From assembly GCF_003383615.1 (NCBI RefSeq), contig NZ_QNUL01000018.1:1-64000 (forward strand): a DNA stretch of 64,000 nt, read 5' to 3'. A program made the position numbers and the translations under genes. Shown here piece after piece: positions 33,456 through 42,147 of the stretch. The notes under the pieces were generated by a model. It saw only the letters and a list, made by a program, of their open reading frames with translations. It searched no databases and was not told where the DNA came from. The first letter of the stretch is position 1, and each line of letters begins with the position of its first letter. This DNA comes from Dyadobacter luteus (GTDB lineage: Bacteria; Bacteroidota; Bacteroidia; Cytophagales; Spirosomataceae).

Positions 33456-33487
33456 AAAAAAATAACCCTATACTAAGACAGGGTTAT
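33456..33487 (-). terminator. Intrinsic terminator of the orphan response regulator
   Basis: On the minus strand ATAACCCT and AGGGTTAT enclose a 10-base loop and are followed by TTTTTTT. It ends the response-regulator transcript before the SpoU gene. Confidence 0.82.
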
Positions 33488-33513
33488 CGATATTCATTGC
33501 AGAATGTATTGTT

Positions 33514-34134
33514 CTACTTTATTTTCGTGATCAGCTCAACGATATTTTTAACACCGAGCTTTTCGAATATACGGGCTTTATAGGTGCTGACAGTTGATAA
33601 CTGGAGGTTCAGTTTTTCAGCAATTTTAGCAGTGCCTAATCCTTCCTTAAGCAAATTCATTACATCCGTTTCCCTTGGTGATAAACTCACAATAGGATCC
33701 GGCAGGAATTCCTTCGGATTGATAAGTCTGTTAATGTTCATTTGCTGCATTTCTTCACTCATGTACTTTTTGTTATTCAGTACACTCAATACAGCTGCTT
33801 TAAATTCTTCCTCAGGAGCATCCTTGGATAGGTACCCGTCTGCACCAGCCTGCAGATACAACAACCCATAGAGTTGCTCATCATAGCTGGAGAACATAAG
33901 AATTCGTGTTAATGGGGATTTCGTACGAATCGCTTCCACCATCTTGGTATTATTACCACCAGGGATATTGATATCAAGTATCAGCAAATCGTATTGTTTC
34001 ACACCAAGTTCATTGATCAGTGCATCAAAATCCTCAACATCCGCAATTTCGGAATCCGGTATAAGGGACTGTAACAAATGTTTGGTACCAATTCTTACAA
34101 CAGCATGATCTTCGGCAATAAGTATGTGTTTCAT
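33514..34134 (-). CDS. Orphan NarL/LuxR-type response regulator
   Basis: This is a two-component DNA-binding regulator. The receiver has acidic residues near EDHAVVR (residues 8-9) and the phosphoacceptor D54 in LLILDINIPGG, then a conserved Lys in GYLSKDAPEEEF. The C-terminal LuxR helix-turn-helix reads LSPRETDVMNLLKEGLGTAKIAEKL and ends VKNIVELITKIK. I chose ATG 34134 because MKHILIAEDH is the natural start of the receiver; an ATG 18 bases upstream is possible. No histidine kinase is adjacent, so its partner lies elsewhere. Its targets are unknown. Confidence 0.9.
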   Translation of the reverse strand: MKHILIAEDHAVVRIGTKHLLQSLIPDSEIADVEDFDALINELGVKQYDLLILDINIPGGNNTKMVEAIRTKSPLTRILMFSSYDEQLYGLLYLQAGADGYLSKDAPEEEFKAAVLSVLNNKKYMSEEMQQMNINRLINPKEFLPDPIVSLSPRETDVMNLLKEGLGTAKIAEKLNLQLSTVSTYKARIFEKLGVKNIVELITKIK

Positions 34135-34466
34135 GTAACGGGTTAGATGCAAATAAATAAAGGGACTTCTTTCTATTTTATTAATTCAGCGTAAGCTGTC
34201 CATCTGATAGATCTTAAAAAGGAAAATTACGAAGCCGTCAAAAGTGTGCTCCAACGCCTGTTTCGCTCTCATTTTACACAAAAATAACAATAGACACCAT
34301 AATTAACAGAATTATTTTAAATTTAGTATCTGTGCTATACCTGTGACGAACAAATTCAACTTACGTAAATTTAATAACGACAACCAGGCCAATCCGTACA
34401 TCGTTCCATTCAACGGACCTGATTTTTCGCAAATAACAGGATGACTACACGCACACTCACACACAT
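34135..34466. other. Intergenic region without a recognised gene
   Basis: This AT-rich spacer lies between the divergent response regulator and the acyltransferase gene. I see no perfect TAnnTTTG box, RNA gene or reading frame of note. Its last 30 bases are CA-rich (repeated CACA units) up to the ATG at 34467. On the minus strand CACTTTTG, one mismatch from a -7 box, lies about 100 bases before the regulator start. Confidence 0.5.
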
Positions 34467-35438
34467 ATGCCTGAATATAAGAACCTTAAAAATAATTACT
34501 ATAAAATTATTTCCAATGGGAATATAGAAAAAAATAAAGTTGAGTTCGATATTTTTCTCTATTTAACTACTACCCACCTTACTGCTCAGACTAGAAAGCC
34601 GGTTATTTATTTTCAGTTTTATCGAAATACTTATCCTACCCCAATTGCTATTTTCCAGTGTACTGCTCCTCTCGACGGGCTCTGCCATTCTGCTCCATCC
34701 GCTCCGTTTGGTAGTATTCAATGCCAGGATGATTGCTCGAAAGAGGAAATAGATTATTTTATCAAATCAATCATTGAGCAATTGAATTTCAGAAGAGTTA
34801 AAAACCTACAGATCAACCACTATGCATATTGTTACTCCGAACCTCATGCAGAAGTAATAGCCAGCCTGTACGCAACTAACGGTTTCAGATGTAGCAAAGA
34901 GAAAATCAATCATCACATTCCCGTATCAGCACAACATTTTCGTGAGCTTATTGTGCCTGCTGAGCATCGCAGGTTAAAAAAGTGCGAACGGTCTGCACTC
35001 ATAGCACAAATGGACACCGATTCAGATCCTGGAAAAATCTATCAGTTTTTGAGTTATTGCCGGCAGGTAAAAGGCTATGTGTTACCCCTGAGTCAATCTC
35101 AGCTGACGACTTTAATAGTTCATTTCCCAAACCATGTCCGGACTTTTTCTGTGCAACTCGCCGGAAAAATAATTGCAATGGTTGTTACTATACGTGTCAA
35201 TAGCCGGATACTCTATAATTTTCTTATCGATAGCCTTCCTGAGTTCAACAAGTATAGCCCTACCGTTATGCTGGTGAATTGTGTGTATCAATACTGTCAG
35301 CAACAAAAAATAGAAATCCTTGATCTTGGCACCTCATTGGATCAATCCGGCAGAGAGAAAGCAAGCCTGATTCGATTTAAAGAGAATATTGGTGGCGTGC
35401 GGAGTGTGAAGAAAAGTTTTTGTATCCGGCTGAATTAG
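34467..35438 (+). CDS. BioF2/FemAB-like GNAT acyltransferase
   Basis: This is a 323-aa protein with two GNAT-like halves of the Acetyltransf_6 (BioF2-like)/FemAB class, cytoplasmic. Supporting segments are APSAPFGSIQC with acidic DDCSKEEIDYFIKSIIEQL, the central HFRELIVPAEHRRLKKCERS, and the C-terminal acyl-CoA/aminoacyl site region AGKIIAMVVTIRVN, NKYSPTVMLVNCVYQYC and LDLGTSLDQSGREKASLIRFKENIGG. Such proteins often acylate sugars or peptides of surface polymers. It opens the polysaccharide region and overlaps the next gene tail-to-tail by 4 bases. The substrate is unknown and similarity is moderate. Confidence 0.68.
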   Translation: MPEYKNLKNNYYKIISNGNIEKNKVEFDIFLYLTTTHLTAQTRKPVIYFQFYRNTYPTPIAIFQCTAPLDGLCHSAPSAPFGSIQCQDDCSKEEIDYFIKSIIEQLNFRRVKNLQINHYAYCYSEPHAEVIASLYATNGFRCSKEKINHHIPVSAQHFRELIVPAEHRRLKKCERSALIAQMDTDSDPGKIYQFLSYCRQVKGYVLPLSQSQLTTLIVHFPNHVRTFSVQLAGKIIAMVVTIRVNSRILYNFLIDSLPEFNKYSPTVMLVNCVYQYCQQQKIEILDLGTSLDQSGREKASLIRFKENIGGVRSVKKSFCIRLN

Positions 35439-36079
35439 ATTCCCAAGCAATTGCCCTCTCTGTAAAACACCGTAGAACACGTTTCATGACCGACGATAGG
35501 AGCCATTCCATAAAAATCTATTTTTCTGAACCCTTTCTTCTCCATCAGATCCTTGGCTTCCTGATACCAGCTACGCTCTGAATTATCAAGAATAAGCACG
35601 CCATCAGGAGTAAGATAATCCACTGCGAAAGCAGTACATTTTACCCGTTTTCTGCCATCGACTACGATAATATTATAAAGCTTTTTCTCCTGACCTACTG
35701 CCTGAACATACTCGTCACCTAATTCTGCCGGTATCACTTTCGCATTAGACGGAATAAGTGTGCTCACAATTTTGATCCATTCTTTATCATGCTCCACCGC
35801 CGAGATGCGATCTACCCTGGAAGCATACCAGCGGGTAGAATTTCCTGATCCATATTCAAAAACCTGAAAGCTTTTTCTAATTCGTGGCTCTAAAAACAAA
35901 ATGAAAGAATAGGTATACCACGGTAGAGGATTACCACCAGCATCTTCCGAGCGTCCTGAATGGTAGCTTCTGAACCAACCATACTTTGTAAGGGCACTGT
36001 CTATCCCCAATTGAAAACTTCCTCCCAGACCAATAGCTCTGAGCCCACTCCAAACTACATTTTTGATAGACCGAATCAT
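35435..36079 (-). CDS. Class I SAM-dependent methyltransferase-like protein
   Basis: This is a 214-aa Rossmann-fold methyltransferase. Motif I is FQVFEYGSGNSTRWYA near residue 82, then ISAVEHDKEWI (acidic residue after strand 2), YNIIVVDGRKRVKCTA (strand 4) and YLTPDGVLILDNSER. The N-terminus IRSIKNVVWSGLRAIGL precedes the catalytic domain. Such proteins are common in Bacteroidota glycan loci and are often of unknown substrate. It is read towards and overlaps the acyltransferase gene at the stop codons, so there is no terminator between them. Confidence 0.78.
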   Translation of the reverse strand: MIRSIKNVVWSGLRAIGLGGSFQLGIDSALTKYGWFRSYHSGRSEDAGGNPLPWYTYSFILFLEPRIRKSFQVFEYGSGNSTRWYASRVDRISAVEHDKEWIKIVSTLIPSNAKVIPAELGDEYVQAVGQEKKLYNIIVVDGRKRVKCTAFAVDYLTPDGVLILDNSERSWYQEAKDLMEKKGFRKIDFYGMAPIVGHETCSTVFYREGNCLGI

Positions 36080-36318
36080 TTCCTTCTTTTACCTGACAAA
36101 ATTTAAAACTGAACACTCTATTCTTTAAGAACCGGCAAAGATAAATGCCTTAAGCAAGGTATTTACTGCCGCTAAATACTATATGTAAAAAAATCAATAA
36201 AAACACGTAAATAAACTATTCTCCACTCATATCACCACTTCCAAGGCACATGCCAACTCAGCAAAAACGACCTAAGTATATAAGAGAATACCAATGCAAC
36301 CAATGTGAGGATTTTCAG

Positions 36319-36326
36319 TAACTTTG
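36319..36326 (+). promoter_or_regulatory. -7 box of the first FkbM methyltransferase gene
   Basis: TAACTTTG is a perfect TAnnTTTG box. It overlaps a TTG that could be read as a start codon at 36324, so that codon lies in the promoter and the ATG at 36378 is preferred. I see no clean -33 TTTG. Confidence 0.52.
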
Positions 36327-36377
36327 CCCGCTTTAAAATCAAAGCTCAACGCCAACGATCGCCTTATTATAACAGCC

Positions 36378-37262
36378 ATGAAGATCAAAACCATAAAGAC
36401 CGTACTTGGTCATCCTTTGAACCAGAAAAGAAAAGTACAGGCACTACTTACGTTGTTCAAAAGGGGGCTCATGATTCGGCTCCATAGACATCCGATGGTA
36501 TACCCATTTGTATCGGGTACTTCACTCGTGGTTGAAAAGGGAATGTCAAGTGCAGAGCTACAGATATACACTGGTTTGTATGATCATATAGAAATGCTCT
36601 TTTTAATGCATTATCTACGCTCCGAAGATACTTTCGTTGATATCGGAGCCAATATTGGGGTATATTCTGTCCTGGCATCAGGAGTTAGCGGAGCACAATC
36701 CCTCGCGTTTGAACCCATCCCTTCTACATTTGATCGTTTACGTAGAAACATCGTTTATAATAACCTGACTGAGAAAGCAAAGCTTTTCAACATGGGTGTG
36801 GGCGACAAAGAAGAAACGTTAACGTTTTCCAATTCTCTTGATGCTATCAATCATGTTATTACTGACAGCAAAAATTTCTCAGGCTCTGTCATGAAAGTGC
36901 CCGTCAACTCTCTTGACAATCTTATGAAAGGTTTGACCCCCAATTTTCTTAAAATTGATGTGGAGGGTTTTGAAGCCAATGTGATTAACGGAGCAACAGA
37001 AACATTACAAAACAAAGTCCTGAATGTAATTGTAATGGAAACAAATGGCTTGTCAGATCAATACCAGTTCGGACAGGATTATATCCATAACAAGCTACTC
37101 TCTGCAGGGTTTGTTCCGCATGATTATGACCCTTACCACAGAACAATTACAGCAATTTCTAAGCCGAACCCTGATAATACAATTTACATCAGAAACATAG
37201 AATTTGTAAGTCAAAGACTGAAGAGCGGCGCAAAAATCAAAATAGGAGATTTAACGATTTAA
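36378..37262 (+). CDS. FkbM-family methyltransferase
   Basis: This is a SAM-dependent O-methyltransferase of the FkbM class, about 294 aa, probably acting on a sugar of a surface glycan. Motif I is DTFVDIGANIGVYSVLAS, then SLAFEPIPSTFDRLRRNI, DAINHVITD, and FLKIDVEGFEANVINGA, the FkbM hallmark. I chose ATG 36378 (MKIKTIKTV) because a -7 promoter box overlaps the alternative TTG start 54 bases upstream. It converges on the flippase gene with 15 bases between stops. Confidence 0.87.
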   Translation: MKIKTIKTVLGHPLNQKRKVQALLTLFKRGLMIRLHRHPMVYPFVSGTSLVVEKGMSSAELQIYTGLYDHIEMLFLMHYLRSEDTFVDIGANIGVYSVLASGVSGAQSLAFEPIPSTFDRLRRNIVYNNLTEKAKLFNMGVGDKEETLTFSNSLDAINHVITDSKNFSGSVMKVPVNSLDNLMKGLTPNFLKIDVEGFEANVINGATETLQNKVLNVIVMETNGLSDQYQFGQDYIHNKLLSAGFVPHDYDPYHRTITAISKPNPDNTIYIRNIEFVSQRLKSGAKIKIGDLTI

Positions 37263-37277
37263 AGTTAAATCTCATTG

Positions 37278-38777
37278 CTACTTCAAAAACCGCTGCTGTA
37301 AACCTTTTACCAAACCATTAATCTCCTCAGAGACATTAAGTCCTATCACGGCCACAGCAAAAAGCAGGGATATTATACCCGAACGTACCACCAGTGCTAC
37401 CATGGCCGAAACCATTGTTTTGTCGTAATGGGGTACGAGAAGCGTTAATCCATATAAAATAGCCAGAATAAGCGCTACTTTGAAACTTCCTGCAGTAAAC
37501 GGCATTACATCAAACTTCATCCATACGAATGTCATCCTTGTAACGGAATAGACCAGTGTGGTAAAAACTGTAGCCAGCGCGGCACCAATGAAACCGTACA
37601 AAGGAATAAGCCATAAATTGAATGTTACACCCAGAATGGCAGTAGTGATAATGAACAATGTAGACCATCTGAAATAGCGGGAATACATAATAATCTCGGA
37701 ATTCAGTCCGGTAGCAATATCAAAAACCTTCACAATTGCTAGCAGCAGCACTACATATTTTCCCTGGCTGTAGGTTTCTCCTTTGGGAATAAGATAAAAA
37801 ATATCATCGATACTTGCCCAGATCAACAGGAAAAAGAAGCCACCTGCGATGAGTTGGTTTAACGCCGATTTCTGGTTCATGGTGCGGATATGATTATGAT
37901 CTTCTCTGACCAGGGCACTTGCCAAAAGTGGGATAGAAATCTGTGCGATGGCTTTTCTGGGAATTTCAATGATAGAAGCAATACTGGCGGCAATAATAAA
38001 AATACCGGTACTTATCAGCCCTTCCTCCCCTGCCAGCATGGATTTATCAATAAACAAAACCAGATTAACTCCGATCCCTCCCAAAATTGTAAAACTACCG
38101 TAGCCCAGCATTTGCTTGAGAAGCTTACCATTCAGAAAATTGCGATCGGGCAACCGGAGATAAAGCTTTCCCAGTTTTTTGATATAGACCAGCAATAATA
38201 CAACTGCCAGCGCATAAGTACCGATCATCAGTCCCCACATCACATTGAAGCTGATCCAGCCTAGTCCATAGATCAGAACCAGCAACATGTTGGAAAGTCT
38301 CAGGTATACCTCCCGGATAAAATTAGGAATGGCGATTCTCGCATTGTTTCTGCAATAGGATTCAAGAACGGTAATATATATCCAGAAAGCAGTGAGCGGT
38401 ACCACAAGAAAATGGTACTGAAGGATCATTGGCGACTGCTCCGCAAAGTATCCTTTGATTTCAGGGGTAAAAAAAAGGTAGGTTGCAGTAAACAACAACA
38501 CCCCTACAAAAGGCATAAAAAGCAGAAACGCAAGAATACCTCTGTGCTGCTCGTCATCACTTTTGAAAAGGGAGAAGAACTTATCAACTATAAACGGCGT
38601 TCCGAGATGTGCAAAAGCAGCAAAAAGTAAACTGTTTTCAAATAAAAGCCTGGAAAGCGCCAACTCTTCCACAGTCAGGAATTTGGTAGACACAAACATT
38701 TGATTTATGACTCCAATCCCTACTCCTATATACGAACCCAATCCTGCCTTTAGACTCTGACGAACAACTATTCCCAC
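37278..38777 (-). CDS. Polysaccharide flippase (MATE/MOP superfamily, Wzx-like)
   Basis: This 499-aa inner-membrane protein has about 12-14 hydrophobic helices (for example GILAFLLFMPFVGVLLFTATYLFF and LALILAILYGLTLLV). It belongs to the oligosaccharide flippase family that moves lipid-linked glycan units across the membrane. N-terminal VGIVNQMF-like and GSYIGVGIGVINQMFVS segments, plus the cytosolic KKLGKLYLRLPDRNFLNGKLLKQML between the two halves, fit Wzx layout. No Wzy polymerase is seen nearby. It starts 8 bases after the epimerase gene ends and is co-directional with it, suggesting one operon (glycosyltransferase, epimerase, flippase). Confidence 0.86.
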   Translation of the reverse strand: MGIVVRQSLKAGLGSYIGVGIGVINQMFVSTKFLTVEELALSRLLFENSLLFAAFAHLGTPFIVDKFFSLFKSDDEQHRGILAFLLFMPFVGVLLFTATYLFFTPEIKGYFAEQSPMILQYHFLVVPLTAFWIYITVLESYCRNNARIAIPNFIREVYLRLSNMLLVLIYGLGWISFNVMWGLMIGTYALAVVLLLVYIKKLGKLYLRLPDRNFLNGKLLKQMLGYGSFTILGGIGVNLVLFIDKSMLAGEEGLISTGIFIIAASIASIIEIPRKAIAQISIPLLASALVREDHNHIRTMNQKSALNQLIAGGFFFLLIWASIDDIFYLIPKGETYSQGKYVVLLLAIVKVFDIATGLNSEIIMYSRYFRWSTLFIITTAILGVTFNLWLIPLYGFIGAALATVFTTLVYSVTRMTFVWMKFDVMPFTAGSFKVALILAILYGLTLLVPHYDKTMVSAMVALVVRSGIISLLFAVAVIGLNVSEEINGLVKGLQQRFLK

Positions 38778-38785
38778 CTCAGGCT

Positions 38786-39886
38786 CTATTTAGCGTATTT
38801 CTGTAACAATATAGCCGCGATACGTTCCGCAGCGTGTCCGTCCCACAATGGAGGAGTTTCACCTTTTTTGGACTTCCCATCCAGCACTGCACCAACCAAT
38901 TCTTTTACTGAAGCCGGATTAAGATCGCTTTGCAAATAGTTAGTTCCCATTTCAACAGTAACGGGGCGCTCCGTGCTCGCACGGAATGTGATACAAGGCA
39001 CTTTCAAAAACGTGGTTTCTTCCTGAATTCCACCTGAGTCCGTTACAATAAGCTTTGCGTTGGCCATAAGGTGCAGGAATTCCAGATAACCTTGTGGCTC
39101 CATTAAAGTTACATTGTTGATAGATTCCAGCTCTGCCAACAGACCGTTCGTTTCTATATTTTTCAGCGTACGCGGATGAACCGGAAAAAGCACTTTAGTT
39201 CTCGCAGCCGTATCTTTCAGAATTGCCAGGATATTTTTCAAACCTTCAGCATCATCCACATTGCTTGGGCGGTGCATGGTTACCAGCACATATTCCCCCG
39301 ACTCGATTCCCAGCTCCTGAAGCAGGTTCAATTGAGAAGCCTTTTCACGGTAATGTACCAGCGAATCGATCATTACATTTCCTACGAAATGCACTTTCTC
39401 GTCAGGTATACTTTCTCTTTTAAGGTTTACTATCCCTGCATTTTCCGTTACAAAAAGATCATCAGAAATAGCATCTGTCATGATTCTGTTGATTTCTTCA
39501 GGCATACGACGGTCACCACTTCGTAATCCAGCTTCCACATGTACAACCGGCACGTGTTCCTTCACAGCCACCATTGCACAGGCAATGGTTGAATTCACAT
39601 CACCTACTACAAGTACGATATCCGGCTTTTCGGCAAGCATCACCTGCTCAAACTCCACCATAATTTTTGCCGTCTGCTGTGTATGTGAACCTCCTCCCAC
39701 ACCCAGGAAGTAATCCGGGCGAGGTAATTCAAGCTGATTGAAAAACACATCCGACATTTTGGAATCGTAGTGCTGCCCTGTATGAACAATCTTTGATTCG
39801 ATCTGAGGATGTTTCAAAAAAGCTCTGTGGAGCGGAGCCACCTTCATGAAATTAGGGCGAGCGCCAACGATGCTGAGAATTTTCAT
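38786..39886 (-). CDS. wecB: UDP-N-acetylglucosamine 2-epimerase (non-hydrolysing)
   Basis: This cytoplasmic enzyme interconverts UDP-GlcNAc and UDP-ManNAc, supplying ManNAc for surface polysaccharides. Signatures are GARPNFMKVAPLHRA at residues 7-21, HTGQHYDSKMSD near 35, VHVEAGLRSGDRRMPEEINR near 120, a second active-site region MHRPSN, and DSGGIQEETTFLKVPCI near 280. The length of 366 aa is normal. A ManNAc dehydrogenase (wecC) is not next to it, so ManNAc may be used directly or wecC may be elsewhere. It lies between a glycosyltransferase gene upstream and the flippase downstream. Confidence 0.93.
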   Translation of the reverse strand: MKILSIVGARPNFMKVAPLHRAFLKHPQIESKIVHTGQHYDSKMSDVFFNQLELPRPDYFLGVGGGSHTQQTAKIMVEFEQVMLAEKPDIVLVVGDVNSTIACAMVAVKEHVPVVHVEAGLRSGDRRMPEEINRIMTDAISDDLFVTENAGIVNLKRESIPDEKVHFVGNVMIDSLVHYREKASQLNLLQELGIESGEYVLVTMHRPSNVDDAEGLKNILAILKDTAARTKVLFPVHPRTLKNIETNGLLAELESINNVTLMEPQGYLEFLHLMANAKLIVTDSGGIQEETTFLKVPCITFRASTERPVTVEMGTNYLQSDLNPASVKELVGAVLDGKSKKGETPPLWDGHAAERIAAILLQKYAK

Positions 39887-39912
39887 TTTTTGATATCGTA
39901 TAACCGGAAAAA

Positions 39913-41124
39913 CTAATGTTTCATCACATATTGAAATGCAACATTGTATTCCCGTAGTACCGTGTGAATGTTTACTTCTTTTTTAATAATTTCCAGAGAA
40001 CGCTCGCCGAAGATTCTGACCTTTTCGGCATCTTTCAACAGTTTCCTGATGGAATCGTCAAGACTTGCCTGGTCTCCGTTTTTAAAATAATAACCATTAT
40101 AGCCTTCTCTCACCAACCGCTTCTCTGTTCCGTCTGCCACCGAGCATACCACAGGTTTGGCAAAGCACATGGCGTCGTTAATGGACAATCCACCCATTCC
40201 TCCCAACACATATGCAGACGAGGTATGCAGGTAACGCCCCAGGGTAAGCGATTCATATACCCCGCCAATAAACCGGACGCGATCAGCAACACCCAGTTCC
40301 GAAGCCAGTTTCTTCAAAGCTTCTTCCTCAGGACCAAAACCGATTACCACCAATTCAGACTCAGGTAAATCAGCAGACATATTTTTAATGCTCTCAATAA
40401 GCATATCTACCCTTTTCCATTTCACCAAACGCCCCACATGGATAATACGATGCGGATTGTAAGGAAGGATCTCTGGTTGTTTTAATACCTCTTCATAAGT
40501 AGCCAGCAACTCATCTGTATCAGGAGAATTGGCAGCAATGAATATTTTTTCGTCGGGCACACCATAGCTTCCGGTGATATTACGGGCTTCATCGAAATAA
40601 TTGATATGCGCATCGGCCAGAGGCAGGTAAATTTTGCGCAGACAGGTGATCAAATAAAAGGCCAGATATCCTTTCCAGTTTTTGCCCTCAGTCTGGAGAT
40701 CTTCGGTCAGGTTCTGTCCTGAATAGTAGTATTCTTTGCTTTTACCCCAATACGAAATGTTAAATGGAATATCGCGACATATCAGCTTTGCCCCTATCCC
40801 TCTGAGTCTGGAATAAAAAAAAGGATTAAGCACTAATTGCAGAAAGTAAGGCCATGCTGACATCACAATAATATCCGGCTTTACTTCCTCCAGAGTAGGA
40901 ATAAGATCTTTAAAAAATGGCTTGCCATACCATGTGTTGTATTCGGGAAGTTCAATCAACCGGAACTTCGTGGCCGAATCCGCCTCTTTCACACCTGAAC
41001 CCACTGCTTTGCTTTTCTGGCTGGGTTTGATCAGAATCAGATCGGTTCCGTATTCAGAAACCATTTTATTCAGAATCAAAGTGAAATAGTGCGGCAAACC
41101 CGCCATTACAAAACAAACACGCAT
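39913..41124 (-). CDS. Family 4 glycosyltransferase
   Basis: This is a GT-B fold glycosyltransferase (about 403 aa). The N-terminal acceptor domain starts MRVCFVMAGLPHYFTLILNK; the donor domain begins HRIIHVGRLVKWKRVDMLIES, followed by VVIGFGPEEEALKKLA, RVRFIGGVYES and the nucleotide-sugar site GGLSINDAMCFAKPVVCS. The last segment has NDAM where many GT4 enzymes have xEAM, a subgroup variation. I start at 41124 because a perfect -7 box lies 29 bases before it; a start at 41193 would be upstream of that box. Acceptor and donor sugars are unknown. Confidence 0.87.
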   Translation of the reverse strand: MRVCFVMAGLPHYFTLILNKMVSEYGTDLILIKPSQKSKAVGSGVKEADSATKFRLIELPEYNTWYGKPFFKDLIPTLEEVKPDIIVMSAWPYFLQLVLNPFFYSRLRGIGAKLICRDIPFNISYWGKSKEYYYSGQNLTEDLQTEGKNWKGYLAFYLITCLRKIYLPLADAHINYFDEARNITGSYGVPDEKIFIAANSPDTDELLATYEEVLKQPEILPYNPHRIIHVGRLVKWKRVDMLIESIKNMSADLPESELVVIGFGPEEEALKKLASELGVADRVRFIGGVYESLTLGRYLHTSSAYVLGGMGGLSINDAMCFAKPVVCSVADGTEKRLVREGYNGYYFKNGDQASLDDSIRKLLKDAEKVRIFGERSLEIIKKEVNIHTVLREYNVAFQYVMKH

Positions 41125-41152
41125 GTGCCAGATCAAAATTGGATAGTGGGTG

Positions 41153-41160
41153 CAAAAGTA
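41153..41160 (-). promoter_or_regulatory. -7 box of the GT4-epimerase-flippase genes
   Basis: On the minus strand this reads TACTTTTG, a perfect TAnnTTTG box 28 bases before the ATG at 41124. It falls inside the longest possible reading frame, which argues against the start at 41193. No clear -33 box is seen. Confidence 0.48.
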
Positions 41161-41239
41161 CACAAACGAAAGTAATTTTAAGGACAGCTTCAATCTTTGC
41201 CCTATCTTCGCCCTGAAATTTAATGCCTAATCCAATTTC

Positions 41240-42046
41240 ATGTACTGGCTGCGCTATTTACTAAAAGAACCTTTTCAGGCGTTACGTACCGCCCGCGACA
41301 GAGAATTTATCAAACTTCTCTTGAAATATGGCGATGCAAAAAGACACCAGCGAACCGTTGTAAAGTTCGACAAGCACACTTTTGAAGTACCTGATGTGAT
41401 GTCGTTCCTGTGGCAGTACAAGGAAATTTATGCCGACGAGTTCTATTTTTTCAAAACTGATCATATATCTCCCGTTATTCTTGATTGCGGAGCCAATATC
41501 GGCATGAGTGTTCTGTATTTCAAAGAGTTGTTCCCGCAAGCACGCATTACGGCATTTGAAGCCGAACCTGAAATCGCTTCATTACTAAGCAAAAATCTCA
41601 AAACGAACGGCATTCTGGATGTCCGGATTGTGGACAAGGCCGTCTGGACCAATGAGGACGGAATCATGTTTGGCAGTGAATCTGCTGATTCTTCTTCTAT
41701 TTATTCTACCGCTGCTAAGAAGAAAATTGCTTCAGTTCGTTTGAAAGATTTCCTGATGGCAGAAAAGCAGATCGATTTTCTGAAAATAGATATTGAAGGT
41801 GCCGAACAGGAAGTGCTAAAGGATTGCCGCGACCAACTGAGTCATGTCAAAAATCTTTTCGTTGAATTCCACTCTTATATAGGCAATCCGCAGGGACTGG
41901 CAGAGACCATTCAGATTTTTGAAGAAAACGGCTTCAGGTATTTTATCGACACCAATCAGCACCGAAACAAACCTTTTGTGAATCATCGTTACCGGGGAAA
42001 TGATGTGATGGATTTGCAACTCAATATATTCGGATGGCGCGAGTAG
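41240..42046 (+). CDS. FkbM-family methyltransferase
   Basis: This is a 268-aa SAM-dependent methyltransferase, likely acting on a glycan. Motif I is PVILDCGANIGMSVLYFKEL, then ITAFEAEPEIASLLSKNL, SADSSSIYSTA, LKDFLMAEKQIDFLKIDIEGAEQEVLKD with the FkbM IDIEGAE signature, and the C-terminal LFVEFHSYIG. It is more distant from the FkbM gene at 36378 than from general FkbM proteins, so they probably methylate different sites. It reads away from the GT4 gene; the pair shares a 115-base divergent spacer. Confidence 0.88.
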   Translation: MYWLRYLLKEPFQALRTARDREFIKLLLKYGDAKRHQRTVVKFDKHTFEVPDVMSFLWQYKEIYADEFYFFKTDHISPVILDCGANIGMSVLYFKELFPQARITAFEAEPEIASLLSKNLKTNGILDVRIVDKAVWTNEDGIMFGSESADSSSIYSTAAKKKIASVRLKDFLMAEKQIDFLKIDIEGAEQEVLKDCRDQLSHVKNLFVEFHSYIGNPQGLAETIQIFEENGFRYFIDTNQHRNKPFVNHRYRGNDVMDLQLNIFGWRE

Positions 42047-42147
42047 TCTGCTTGCTCATCTGACAGATGGAAAAAAAATAATCATTATATCTGTTTAATT
42101 TTGCACCATTCGTACAGCAGATACATCCCTGTTTAGCCTGTTCATTT

